This document shows positions 17,714 to 25,056 of a DNA stretch of 64,000 nucleotides, in pieces (position 1 is the first letter of the stretch; each line of letters begins with the position of its first letter). Under the pieces are notes generated by a model. That model was given only the letters and a program-made list of their open reading frames with translations. It was not told the DNA's origin and ran no database searches. The DNA is taken from contig NZ_JACRWD010000002.1 of NCBI RefSeq assembly GCF_014306135.1, positions 1 to 64,000 on the forward strand, given 5' to 3'. A program made the position numbers and the translations under genes. The stretch comes from Paraclostridium hominis. Its GTDB lineage: Bacteria; Bacillota; Clostridia; Peptostreptococcales; Peptostreptococcaceae.

Positions 17714-18676
17714 TTACTTTCTTGAAATCTTCCTAAAAATTACAGAAGCCCAAGAAGCTGCCATAGTTAATCCAAGAAACACTTCAATGCTTACTAATAT
17801 TTTCCCTAAAATATTAGGTACTAATATATCTCCATATCCGACAGTAGTGAATGTAATCATACTAAAATACCATAAATCTATATAATGTTTTACTATTTTA
17901 TTAATATTATAATTTTTAATTGTATTTAATCCTATAAATTCATTATTTATATTTTTTACTCCAGTAAACATATAAAATAACGCAAATATGCTTATTATTA
18001 AAAGTGATATTATAAATATATTTACAGGTTTTTCGCCATATCCAATAACATACCGAGATAATAAATCTATAAACTTTGTATTTACATATTCAACATTGCT
18101 ATCAAAATTTTTTCTTTTTATACATTTACCCCCATAATACCTTTCCATATAATAATAGTGACCAAGCTTTTCATAATCGCCAATAATACCAGCTTGATTT
18201 TTAGCTATCCTATAATTCACCTTTGCATATTCATAATCTTTCTTTTCGTAAACTATATCTTTAAGTATTAATTTACAACAATGGCTTAAAAATACACCAT
18301 CTAATTTAGGTAAATTATGCACATCTTCAAAAAGCAATTTTTGTCCTTTTATTTTTGACTTTATAAATATATTTTTATTAGTTATATCTTTGTTAAAATT
18401 TATATTTTTAAATATACAATCTCCATAAAAAATACAATTAATAAATGTTATATTTTTCTTAAATCTAGTATTTTTAAAAATTATATCTTTTTTAAACTCA
18501 CAGTTTTCAAATATAACATCATTATTAAATATGCTATTTGAAAAATTTATATCTTTATATTGTCTTAATTCATCTATTTTATTAGTATCAATAACTATAA
18601 CCTCATTAAATATTAAATTAGTATAATCTATATATTCTTTTTCTAGCTTATTTTCTTTAGCTTTTTTAATATCCAT
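17714..18676 (-). CDS. Pentapeptide-repeat protein fused to a two-TM potassium channel
   Basis: The N-terminal third (about residues 45-125) is a run of phenylalanine-centred pentapeptide-like repeats (FKNTRFKKNITFINCIF), which normally fold as a right-handed quadrilateral beta helix. A Tyr-rich linker (GHYYYMERYY) follows. The C-terminus is an ion-channel module: TM1 about 219-241, pore helix with selectivity filter TTVGYGD near 280, and TM2 about 292-312. The filter indicates K+ selectivity. No RCK domain is present, so the beta helix may be the cytoplasmic gating or assembly domain. Start follows GGAGG at somewhat long spacing. The pseudokinase gene lies upstream, with a terminator between. 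Confidence 0.85.
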   Translation of the reverse strand: MDIKKAKENKLEKEYIDYTNLIFNEVIVIDTNKIDELRQYKDINFSNSIFNNDVIFENCEFKKDIIFKNTRFKKNITFINCIFYGDCIFKNINFNKDITNKNIFIKSKIKGQKLLFEDVHNLPKLDGVFLSHCCKLILKDIVYEKKDYEYAKVNYRIAKNQAGIIGDYEKLGHYYYMERYYGGKCIKRKNFDSNVEYVNTKFIDLLSRYVIGYGEKPVNIFIISLLIISIFALFYMFTGVKNINNEFIGLNTIKNYNINKIVKHYIDLWYFSMITFTTVGYGDILVPNILGKILVSIEVFLGLTMAASWASVIFRKISRK

Positions 18677-18754
18677 AGGTTATGTTGCCTCCAAATTTAT
18701 TTTTATTAATTATTTTTGAATTTATAATATTTTTTATTCAATTTCAGTGTAAAT

Positions 18755-18796
18755 AAAAAAACTGTATCAAAACTTAACTTTGATACAGCTTTTTTT
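18755..18796 (-). terminator. Terminator after pseudokinase gene
   Basis: AAAAAACTGTATCAAA pairs with TTTGATACAGCTTTTTT around a 7-base loop. A/T runs on both sides allow bidirectional action; it overlaps the last bases of the kinase-like gene. Confidence 0.88.
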
Positions 18797-19766
18797 ACAT
18801 CGAAATACCTAATATTAAAAATGAAATAATTGCAACTAACCCAACTGCTGCAATTTTTTTAAATTTATAATCTTTTTTCACAACATCTATATTTTTAATA
18901 ACTTCTAACTCTTCTACTAAATTTTCTTTATTCTCCTGAATATTTTCAACTTCATACATATATTCACTTAAATCTATAATTACCTCTTGTGGAGTTTTGT
19001 ATCTATCATCTCTACTTAATAACTTATTTATTATATGTAATATTTTTTCTGGTACAACTTCAGTATTAAACTTATTCCAATTTATACCTTTATCCATTTC
19101 CATTAGAATATCTTCTTCATTTTCTAAGCTTCCAAATGGATGTTCTCCAAAAACTAACTCAAATATAATTACTCCAAGTGCATAAAAATCGCTACTTTTA
19201 TCAGTGTAACCTAAGCAAATTTGATGAGGACACATATATCTTAAATCTTCAGAAAACATCTTTATTCCATTATTAAAAATTTTATTATTAGCTTTTATAA
19301 TTCCTATATTACCTAATTTTACATTATATCCTTCATCTATAATTATACTTTCAGGATGCAAAAAACCATGATATATATCATAGCTATGAGCTACTTCTAA
19401 TGCATTTAATATTTGTCTTAATATAATAACAATTTCATCCATGTTTAATCTATAATACCTAGTTAATTCTTCTAAGGTACTACCTTCTACATATTCACTT
19501 ATAGTATAGTATAAACTACATCCATCTTCTAGAGTATGAACCCCTACATCTTTAAGTTTAAGTATGTTTGGAGAATCTATTTCATTCATAGTCGTAGCTT
19601 CATCTATTAAGTTAGATACAAATTTTTTACTCCTTATTACATCTTGATCTATTATATTTATAATAACCATTTGGCCATCACAAGAATCTTTACCTTTATA
19701 TAAGCATGATTTAGATCCTCTTCCAATTTTGTCTATTATCTCATACCTATTGCTTATATATAACAA
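18795..19766 (-). CDS. Membrane-anchored Ser/Thr kinase-like protein, predicted pseudokinase
   Basis: The fold of a Hanks-type kinase is clear: glycine loop GRGSKSCLY (15-23), alpha-C Glu (E56), an LxxAHSYDIYHG region and a C-terminal lobe with SSDFYALGVIIFEL. Yet all catalytic positions are changed. The ATP-binding Lys is Asn (N37 in VIINI), HRD is HGF (133-135), the LKPEN equivalent is LHPES, and DFG is NIG (153-155). A single C-terminal membrane helix (IAAVGLVAIISFLILG) anchors it with the kinase domain inside. I chose TTG at 19766, five bases after GGAG; an upstream in-frame TTG at 19889 is part of a TTGACA promoter-like element. No PASTA repeats. From memory, Clostridioides difficile has a second, PASTA-less kinase-like protein, CD2148; relation is inferred. 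Confidence 0.85.
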   Translation of the reverse strand: MLYISNRYEIIDKIGRGSKSCLYKGKDSCDGQMVIINIIDQDVIRSKKFVSNLIDEATTMNEIDSPNILKLKDVGVHTLEDGCSLYYTISEYVEGSTLEELTRYYRLNMDEIVIILRQILNALEVAHSYDIYHGFLHPESIIIDEGYNVKLGNIGIIKANNKIFNNGIKMFSEDLRYMCPHQICLGYTDKSSDFYALGVIIFELVFGEHPFGSLENEEDILMEMDKGINWNKFNTEVVPEKILHIINKLLSRDDRYKTPQEVIIDLSEYMYEVENIQENKENLVEELEVIKNIDVVKKDYKFKKIAAVGLVAIISFLILGISM

Positions 19767-19817
19767 ATAAACTCCCCCCCTATGTATTACGAACTTGTTC
19801 TTTAACACTTCATTCTT

Positions 19818-19826
19818 ATTATAACA
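19818..19826 (-). promoter_or_regulatory. Extended -10 promoter of pseudokinase gene
   Basis: The minus strand reads TGTTATAAT, a perfect extended -10 (TGnTATAAT), about 52 bases upstream of the chosen TTG start. A TTGACA farther up (19889-19884) with TATACA could be a second promoter. Confidence 0.6.
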
Positions 19827-19921
19827 CCTTATGTAAATTATTGGAAAGTAAATAAGAATTGTATAAATATATTTAAATAGTTTTGTCAAGTTTTAAGATA
19901 TTATAGTTTATCTATGTCATC

Positions 19922-19933
19922 ATACCTAAGAAT
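19922..19933. promoter_or_regulatory. 12-base repeat upstream of pseudokinase promoter
   Basis: ATACCTAAGAAT here is the exact reverse complement of ATTCTTAGGTAT in the vanW promoter at 21452-21463. It may be a shared regulator site. Confidence 0.4.
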
Positions 19934-19989
19934 TATCTTATTATAATCCATTTAAATACTAAAATCGTAAAATAGGTTTCATTTAAAAA

Positions 19990-20067
19990 TTCTATAAAAA
20001 TATCCGTATATGATTTCCTAATCAACATAGTCAACTTGACTACTTTTATAGAAATTATATACGGATA
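19990..20067 (-). terminator. Structured terminator region after vanW gene
   Basis: A 17-base stem (20001-20017 with 20051-20067, one mismatch) encloses a 7-base hairpin (TAGTCAA-C-TTGACTA, 20028-20042). On the minus strand TTTTTA follows. A third pairing, TTCTATAAAA (19990-19999) with TTTTATAGAA (20044-20053), overlaps the outer stem and would compete with it. Confidence 0.6.
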
Positions 20068-20102
20068 TATACTTATATTATTTAGCAAATTATTAATTAA
20101 TT

Positions 20103-21392
20103 TTATTTTTTCTTATATGAGCTAGTTGTTATATATTCACTTTTTATTATGTTCCCTGAAGAATCTTTAAAATCTCTGTAGGTTTTGACTACATTACCAT
20201 TTCCACCTTTAACTTTTTCAACTCTTATGCTTATGTTTTTTCTATCTTGTGAATTTCCATATATTTTACTTGTAACAACACCATTATAAGTTGTATTTTT
20301 TATATATATAGGATGATTATATGGATTTTTAAATTTCAAATCTAAATATCCATCAACCACAGTTGCATCCTTACCAACAGGTGCGTAAGCAGATGGTAAA
20401 GAGTGATTTCTGACCTTGGTTATATCTAGCCCAGAATATAGTGCTGAGTTATATATAGTTGTAGATACCTGACATACTCCACCTCCAGTACCATCCTGTA
20501 ATTTACCATTAACTATAACAGGAGCATTTTTGTATCCATTAGCTTTACTTCTAGGTCCTGTTGATTCATTATATGAAAATTCTTCTCCTGGCATAAGAAT
20601 TATATCACTTGTACTATTAGCTGATTTTATAATATTATGAGTTCTGTTAGGCACTGAATTGTTAAATTTAGTGCTATGAGTAGCTAATACTGAATCTACA
20701 CTTTTTAATACTTCTGTCTTTATTTTTGGTTCCTCTTTTTTAACAACTAAATTTACAGTTTTAAAATTTTTCTCATCTATAGAGTTTTTTATTTTATATT
20801 TACTTGATTTTATATCTACCTCTCGCCCAACAACAGAAGGAGTTATATCAAATCTACCTGAATCAGATATGTACAGCTTAGCATCTTTTACTTTAGAATT
20901 TACCTCTTTAGCCATATTTTGTAAGTAATTATCTAATTTATTTTCATCATATACTGATTTTATTTTGAAACTTTCTTTATTTCCACTTTTTAAAGAAATT
21001 ACTTTCTTAACATTTTCTAAATATGAATCTGTTTTATTAAAATTGTAAGCATTAGATATAGCTTCGTCCAAATTGTATTTTAATCCTATATCTGATGGCT
21101 TTATATTAAAAGTTTTATCTTCATAAGATATAACAATAGATTTAGGTGTATATTTTTTATTTAATAATTCTTTAGCTTCTTTTTGGTTAAGATTTGATAC
21201 ATTAACACTTTCTATATATACATTGTTTGCAATTTTACCATTGTATATATACTTATTATTAAATGAGTTTATTCCTATAAAACCTATAATTCCAGAAATT
21301 ACAATAGCACAAACTATAATTGCAAATTTTTTTTTATAATTTTTTAACTTAGTACTATCTTCATTTTGTTCTAATAATACATCTTGTTGCAT
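20103..21392 (-). CDS. VanW family cell-wall protein
   Basis: The 429-residue protein has a cytoplasmic N-terminus, one membrane helix (about 23-46) and a large outer part. Residues about 50-220 resemble the repeated putative peptidoglycan-binding domain that commonly precedes VanW. The VanW domain (about 240-365) carries PGEEFSYNESTGPR and the conserved GGGVCQVSTTIYN with Cys 307. A G5-like beta tail (about 370-429) ends the protein. The family is tied to envelope functions in Gram-positives; its reaction is not settled. Start follows a G-rich ribosome binding site (GGGGGGAT). The promoter is flanked by CTTAGGTA repeats. Confidence 0.88.
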   Translation of the reverse strand: MQQDVLLEQNEDSTKLKNYKKKFAIIVCAIVISGIIGFIGINSFNNKYIYNGKIANNVYIESVNVSNLNQKEAKELLNKKYTPKSIVISYEDKTFNIKPSDIGLKYNLDEAISNAYNFNKTDSYLENVKKVISLKSGNKESFKIKSVYDENKLDNYLQNMAKEVNSKVKDAKLYISDSGRFDITPSVVGREVDIKSSKYKIKNSIDEKNFKTVNLVVKKEEPKIKTEVLKSVDSVLATHSTKFNNSVPNRTHNIIKSANSTSDIILMPGEEFSYNESTGPRSKANGYKNAPVIVNGKLQDGTGGGVCQVSTTIYNSALYSGLDITKVRNHSLPSAYAPVGKDATVVDGYLDLKFKNPYNHPIYIKNTTYNGVVTSKIYGNSQDRKNISIRVEKVKGGNGNVVKTYRDFKDSSGNIIKSEYITTSSYKKK

Positions 21393-21409
21393 TATATCCC
21401 CCCTAACTT

Positions 21410-21463
21410 TACCTAAGTTTATTATATTTAAAACATTTTTCTAAAACAATGATTCTTAGGTAT
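21410..21463 (-). promoter_or_regulatory. vanW promoter flanked by inverted CTTAGGTA repeats
   Basis: On the minus strand TTGTTT, 17 bases and TATAAT form the promoter (21449-21421). TACCTAAG lies just upstream of the -35 (within ATACCTAAGAAT, 21452-21463) and its inverted copy CTTAGGTA lies just downstream of the -10 (21410-21417). Confidence 0.55.
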
Positions 21464-21501
21464 ATGTAACTTTATTGTTACAATTGTAGGAAGGTAAGTA
21501 T

Positions 21502-22137
21502 TTATATATTAAATTCTCCAATTACTGGGTAGTGATCAGATAAATTTTTAAAATCCACTTTATATTTTTTAACACATATATTTTGAGATATAAACATATA
21601 GTCTATTCTAGATTTGCTTATTTTGAAAGTTTCAACATTTTCTTTATCAAATAATTTAGCTAAATCATAATAATTATCTATGCATAAATTTATTTGATTA
21701 AAATCTCCACAAATTATTATTTTTCCTCTTAATTTATTTAAATAATTTATCACTTCTTCTATTTGCTGTTCTCTCTCATCCACATTTAATCCTAGATGAA
21801 GGTTTATTAAATTTATTAACTTATTATTAATAAATAATTCTAGATGAATAAATCCTCTTCTTTCATTTTTACTAGTTAAATGAATTCCTCTTACCAAACT
21901 TATATTTTCTTTACAATATATACTTATTCCATATTCATCATTTTTTAGATTGACATTAGATAAAAAATATCCATTTAATTTAAGATGAAATAATATTTTT
22001 TTATGAATACTTCCTAAAACTTCTTGTAGACATATTATATCAGCATCTATACATTCTAAATAGCTTAATATTTGTGTCAAGGTATTTTCATTATTTTCAT
22101 TCATACCCCTGTGAATATTATAAGTTAATATTTTCAT
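21502..22137 (-). CDS. Endonuclease/exonuclease/phosphatase (EEP) family hydrolase
   Basis: The 211-residue cytoplasmic protein has the full metal-dependent phosphodiesterase set: LTYNIHRG (N7), CLQEV (E39), INLHLG, ICGDFNQ near 143, SRIDYMFIS and SDHYPV near 201. The family includes exonuclease III-type nucleases, sphingomyelinases and lipid or nucleotide phosphatases. There is no signal peptide or membrane helix, so a DNA/RNA or nucleotide substrate is likelier than a lipid. It follows a 52-residue ORF by 30 bases, and both lie behind a promoter carrying two LexA-like boxes, which favours a DNA-damage role (inference). Confidence 0.85.
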   Translation of the reverse strand: MKILTYNIHRGMNENNENTLTQILSYLECIDADIICLQEVLGSIHKKILFHLKLNGYFLSNVNLKNDEYGISIYCKENISLVRGIHLTSKNERRGFIHLELFINNKLINLINLHLGLNVDEREQQIEEVINYLNKLRGKIIICGDFNQINLCIDNYYDLAKLFDKENVETFKISKSRIDYMFISQNICVKKYKVDFKNLSDHYPVIGEFNI

Positions 22138-22167
22138 TCATGACCCCCTATATATTCATCTAACTCT

Positions 22168-22326
22168 TTAACATCTTTCTTTTCTTATTCTTGTACACTT
22201 ACCTTGATTTATAACAAATAAAAATCCCATTTTTTTATATATTTCGTCTAACTCCCCTATACTAACTTCTCCATTTCTTAAGTTTTTTATAGTTATATCC
22301 TCTATTCTTCTATTTGATATTATCAT
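22168..22326 (-). CDS. Small 52-residue ORF, probable SOS-regulated protein
   Basis: This ORF starts at ATG ten bases after AAAGGAG and encodes 52 residues, charged at both ends (MIISNRRIEDITIKNL at the start, CTRIRKERC at the end), with two Cys (44 and 52) and no membrane helix. I do not recognise the family. It is first after a promoter with two LexA-like operators and is followed closely by the EEP-family gene, so the two probably form a DNA-damage-induced pair. Confidence 0.55.
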   Translation of the reverse strand: MIISNRRIEDITIKNLRNGEVSIGELDEIYKKMGFLFVINQGKCTRIRKERC

Positions 22327-22404
22327 AGGTTAATCGCTCCTTTATTAATCAATAATTTATACTATTTTATTCACATAATTTAATATTTATTACCAATAAT
22401 TTTT

Positions 22405-22459
22405 CGAACATTCGTTCTTCGCAAGAATTATTATACACCAAACACTCGTTCGATTTCAA
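22405..22459 (-). promoter_or_regulatory. Sigma-A promoter with two LexA-like boxes
   Basis: On the minus strand TTGAAA (22459-22454), 18 bases and TATAAT (22435-22430). Between -35 and -10 lies CGAACGAGTGTTTG, which fits GAACNNNNGTTT, and directly after the -10 lies GAACGAATGTTCG, which fits the Firmicute LexA box GAACNNNNGTTC. LexA bound at either would block RNA polymerase. Confidence 0.75.
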
Positions 22460-22531
22460 TAGAAAAATATTATTTTTTATATTTTTTTGTCATTAATTGG
22501 ATTTTGTTAATTTTTTAATAATTCAACAAAA

Positions 22532-22582
22532 AAATAGGAGTACTGTATAACATATTTAATATGTTATACAGTACTCCTATTT
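22532..22582 (-). terminator. 51-base perfect inverted repeat terminator
   Basis: Two 25-base arms, beginning AAATAGGAGTACTG, mirror each other exactly around a single T. On the minus strand the hairpin is followed by a T-run (TTTTTTTG). It lies about 280 bases beyond the EamA gene and may be a second terminator, insulating the LexA promoter. Confidence 0.8.
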
Positions 22583-22631
22583 ATAAGCATTTATTTATTT
22601 TATCTATTTAAGGAATCATTTATTTATATTG

Positions 22632-22645
22632 TATACAGTATACTA
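22632..22645. repeat. 14-base repeat downstream of EamA gene
   Basis: TATACAGTATACTA, identical to the copy overlapping the EamA promoter at 23760-23773. Here it sits within the longer GTATACAGTATAC palindrome. Confidence 0.5.
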
Positions 22646-22843
22646 TACACTATTAATAACATTCTGTCAATATAATAAATCATATTTTATATAAATAGTA
22701 TAACTATAATATTTAAACAAAACTGCTTTTAATTTTATAGTTAATATATTTAAATTATTTATAATTAAACTCATTATATAATTACCTATTTTGCTATCTT
22801 TTCACTTAACATTTTAATACACAATATATTTTGTAATAAAAAA

Positions 22844-22871
22844 ATTAAGAGTCAATATGCTAACTCTTAAT
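22844..22871 (-). terminator. Terminator of EamA gene
   Basis: ATTAAGAGT pairs with ACTCTTAAT around a 10-base loop that spans the stop codon; seven T follow on the minus strand. Confidence 0.82.
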
Positions 22872-23732
22872 TCTTTTATTATATAAAAACATATAATATG
22901 ATGCTGTAAATATTATAATATAACCTATAAAACTATATGAATCTGGCATTGTATTAAATATTATTATACTTATAATTGCTGAGAATATTATATTTGAGTA
23001 ATCAAATATTGATATTTCTTTAGCTGGAGCATACTTATATGCTAATGTTACCCCAAATTGACCTATACTCGCAAATATTCCTGCTAATATTAAATACGTA
23101 AATTGTATAAGGGTCATATGTTTATAAACCATTATAGTGAACGGAAGTATTAAAACCGTAGAAAATAAAGAAAAGAAAAAAACTACAGTATAAAACTTTT
23201 CTTTTCCTCCTAAAACCCTTAAACAAGTATATGCTGATGCAGCAAATATAGCTCCTAAAATACCAGAAATATATGGTATCATTTCAAAGTCAAAAGTCGG
23301 TTTTATTATAAATAAAGCTCCTATAAATGCTATACACACAGCTATAGCTTGATTAGATTTAATCTTTTCTTTTAAAAATATAGCTGAAAATATTATTACA
23401 AAAAATGGACTCAATTTATTTAACATGTTTGCATCAGAAAGTACTAATCTATCTATAGCATAATAATTTAGAATTATTCCTAATGTTCCAAATATAGATC
23501 TAAGTATTAATATTTTTCTATTTTCTTTGTTTCCAAAAAAACTTTCTTTATACTTAACTATCATTGCAAATGATATTATGCAAGATACTAAATTCCTAAA
23601 AAATGTTTTTTGAAAGCTTGGTAAATCTCCAGATAACTTTATAAAAGCTGACATCATAGCAAATCCAAAGGCTGATAATATTATAAAGATAATACCTTTA
23701 TTTCTGTCACTTATATTATTTAATTTTCCCAA
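22860..23732 (-). CDS. EamA/DMT-family transporter
   Basis: About ten hydrophobic segments arranged as two EamA repeats (about residues 10-140 and 150-285) mark a drug/metabolite transporter, probably an exporter of amino acids or other metabolites; substrate unknown. The conserved first helix FVLSAFGFAMMSAFIKL-like stretch and the FFRNLVSC region are present. I chose TTG at 23732, eight bases after GGAGG; an in-frame GTG at 23741 lies inside that site. It has its own promoter overlapping a 14-base repeat, so it is regulated apart from the upstream cluster. Confidence 0.85.
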   Translation of the reverse strand: MGKLNNISDRNKGIIFIILSAFGFAMMSAFIKLSGDLPSFQKTFFRNLVSCIISFAMIVKYKESFFGNKENRKILILRSIFGTLGIILNYYAIDRLVLSDANMLNKLSPFFVIIFSAIFLKEKIKSNQAIAVCIAFIGALFIIKPTFDFEMIPYISGILGAIFAASAYTCLRVLGGKEKFYTVVFFFSLFSTVLILPFTIMVYKHMTLIQFTYLILAGIFASIGQFGVTLAYKYAPAKEISIFDYSNIIFSAIISIIIFNTMPDSYSFIGYIIIFTASYYMFLYNKRIKS

Positions 23733-23755
23733 GTCTATCACCTCCTATATAATTT

Positions 23756-23773
23756 ATTATATACAGTATACTA
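23756..23773 (-). promoter_or_regulatory. EamA promoter -10 overlapping a 14-base repeat
   Basis: The minus strand reads TAGTATACTGTATATAAT: a TATAAT box fused to the TAGTATACTGTATA repeat. No good -35 is seen, so an activator or repressor using the repeat is plausible. Confidence 0.45.
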
Positions 23774-23789
23774 CATAACTAATATATTT

Positions 23790-24371
23790 TTATAATAGTT
23801 TCTTAGCTTCTACTATTCTTTGTATAATAGTTATAAATATAATAAAAGAAAATATATTAGTAAAAAATAATATATACTTTGGAAGCAATATAATTAAACT
23901 AAACATTATAAAACCTTCACTTCTCTCGGCTACCCCAGCTTGATAATAAAAAGACTTTATACCTTTTTTCTCCACCAATGCTCCTACAGTTAAAAATATA
24001 GTCATAGAAATTATTATACAAATCAAAAGTATTATAAAACTCATTCTTGCATCTACATATTTTAAGGCCAGTACTAATATCATACAAGTCTCAACAATTC
24101 TATCAAAAGTTATATCCATAAGAGTCCCAAATAACGATGTAGTATTAGTTTTTCTAGCTATAGCACCATCTACAGCATCTAAGTATCCTGATATCCAAAG
24201 TGTTAAAACTGCTATTATATTCATATCAAAATATATAAATACACTTGTTAGTATACCTATCAAAAGAGCTATAATAGTTACATTATTAGCTGTTAGTTTT
24301 AATTTTAATAAAAGACTTGCTCCACTATTTATAATTGGATCTACATACTTTCTACCATGTGTATCTAACAT
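23790..24371 (-). CDS. CDP-alcohol phosphatidyltransferase family protein
   Basis: The catalytic signature DxxDGxxAR-x8-GxxxDxxxD is complete (DAVDGAIAR then GTLMDITFDR, about residues 64-91). The enzyme swaps CMP of a CDP-alcohol for another alcohol, typically making a phospholipid such as phosphatidylglycerophosphate or phosphatidylinositol phosphate. Five or six membrane segments fit the family. At 193 residues it is normal in size. It ends a tightly spaced unit with a TVP38 protein (8-base gap) and an Fe-S oxidoreductase, so it may modify an unusual lipid or polar head group; substrate not predictable. Confidence 0.88.
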   Translation of the reverse strand: MLDTHGRKYVDPIINSGASLLLKLKLTANNVTIIALLIGILTSVFIYFDMNIIAVLTLWISGYLDAVDGAIARKTNTTSLFGTLMDITFDRIVETCMILVLALKYVDARMSFIILLICIIISMTIFLTVGALVEKKGIKSFYYQAGVAERSEGFIMFSLIILLPKYILFFTNIFSFIIFITIIQRIVEAKKLL

Positions 24372-24379
24372 ATAACCTC

Positions 24380-25036
24380 CTACTTTTTATAAAAACTTAC
24401 AAATTTATTTTTTAGAAATATCGACGCTATAACTAATAATATTAGTGCCATTATCGACATATAAAAGCCATTGCTACCTATATTAACTGATTGTGCACCT
24501 ATATTAGTAAATACAAGTATTCCCGGTATAGTACCTATAATAGTTGCAAGTAAAAAATCTTTATATTTTATAGATGTAAGGCCAGCTCCGTAACTTATTA
24601 TATCAAATGGAAATAATGGAATTAATCTTAACATTAAAACAACAAAGAACCCTTTAGAGTTTATCATAGATTCAATACCATCTAATTTTTCCTTAGTTAA
24701 TTTTTTTACAAAATTTCTACCAAGCTTTCTAGATATATAAAAAGATAAACTTGCTCCTATTAATGCTCCTATAAGTGTGTATATATACCCTTTAAATAAT
24801 CCAAATATAAGACCTCCCCCTATCGCTAAAACAGAGTCTGGGAAAAGTGTTAAAGGAACTAAAGCAAACATAATTATATATACTAAAGGTGCTAATTTCC
24901 CAAAAGAGCTGACATAAGCTTGTATATCTTTAGAATTTATATTCATATTTAATAATTTATATATTGTGCTTCCTACTATTATAATTAATATTACAGATAT
25001 TAAAATCTTTAAAATTTTATTTATTTGACAATTCAT
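24380..25036 (-). CDS. TVP38/TMEM64 (DedA-like) membrane protein A
   Basis: A 218-residue integral membrane protein of the SNARE-associated/VTT superfamily, with the family core FPDSVLAIGGGLIFGLFKG and RLIPLFPFDIISYGAGLTSIKY. Family members are linked to lipid scrambling, undecaprenyl-phosphate recycling and membrane homeostasis. It lies between the Fe-S oxidoreductase (20-base gap) and the CDP-alcohol transferase (8-base gap). A second homologue starts the same cluster. Confidence 0.88.
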   Translation of the reverse strand: MNCQINKILKILISVILIIIVGSTIYKLLNMNINSKDIQAYVSSFGKLAPLVYIIMFALVPLTLFPDSVLAIGGGLIFGLFKGYIYTLIGALIGASLSFYISRKLGRNFVKKLTKEKLDGIESMINSKGFFVVLMLRLIPLFPFDIISYGAGLTSIKYKDFLLATIIGTIPGILVFTNIGAQSVNIGSNGFYMSIMALILLVIASIFLKNKFVSFYKK

Positions 25037-25056
25037 AGAAATCTCCTATTAGTTAA

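Larger units (their letters stand above)
19767..20102. other. Non-coding region between pseudokinase and VanW genes
   Basis: It contains the pseudokinase promoter, one copy of a 12-base repeat shared with the vanW promoter, and the structured terminator region of the vanW gene. I see no ORF with a ribosome binding site. Confidence 0.6.
22327..22859. other. Regulatory-rich non-coding region
   Basis: It holds the LexA-boxed promoter, a 51-base perfect inverted repeat acting as terminator, one copy of a 14-base repeat shared with the EamA promoter, and the EamA terminator. I see no gene in it. Confidence 0.7.

Noticed and set aside
19767..19889. Longer pseudokinase N-terminus from the TTG at 19889
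   Set aside because: That TTG is part of TTGACA, a promoter-like element, and a better TTG lies directly after GGGGGGAG.
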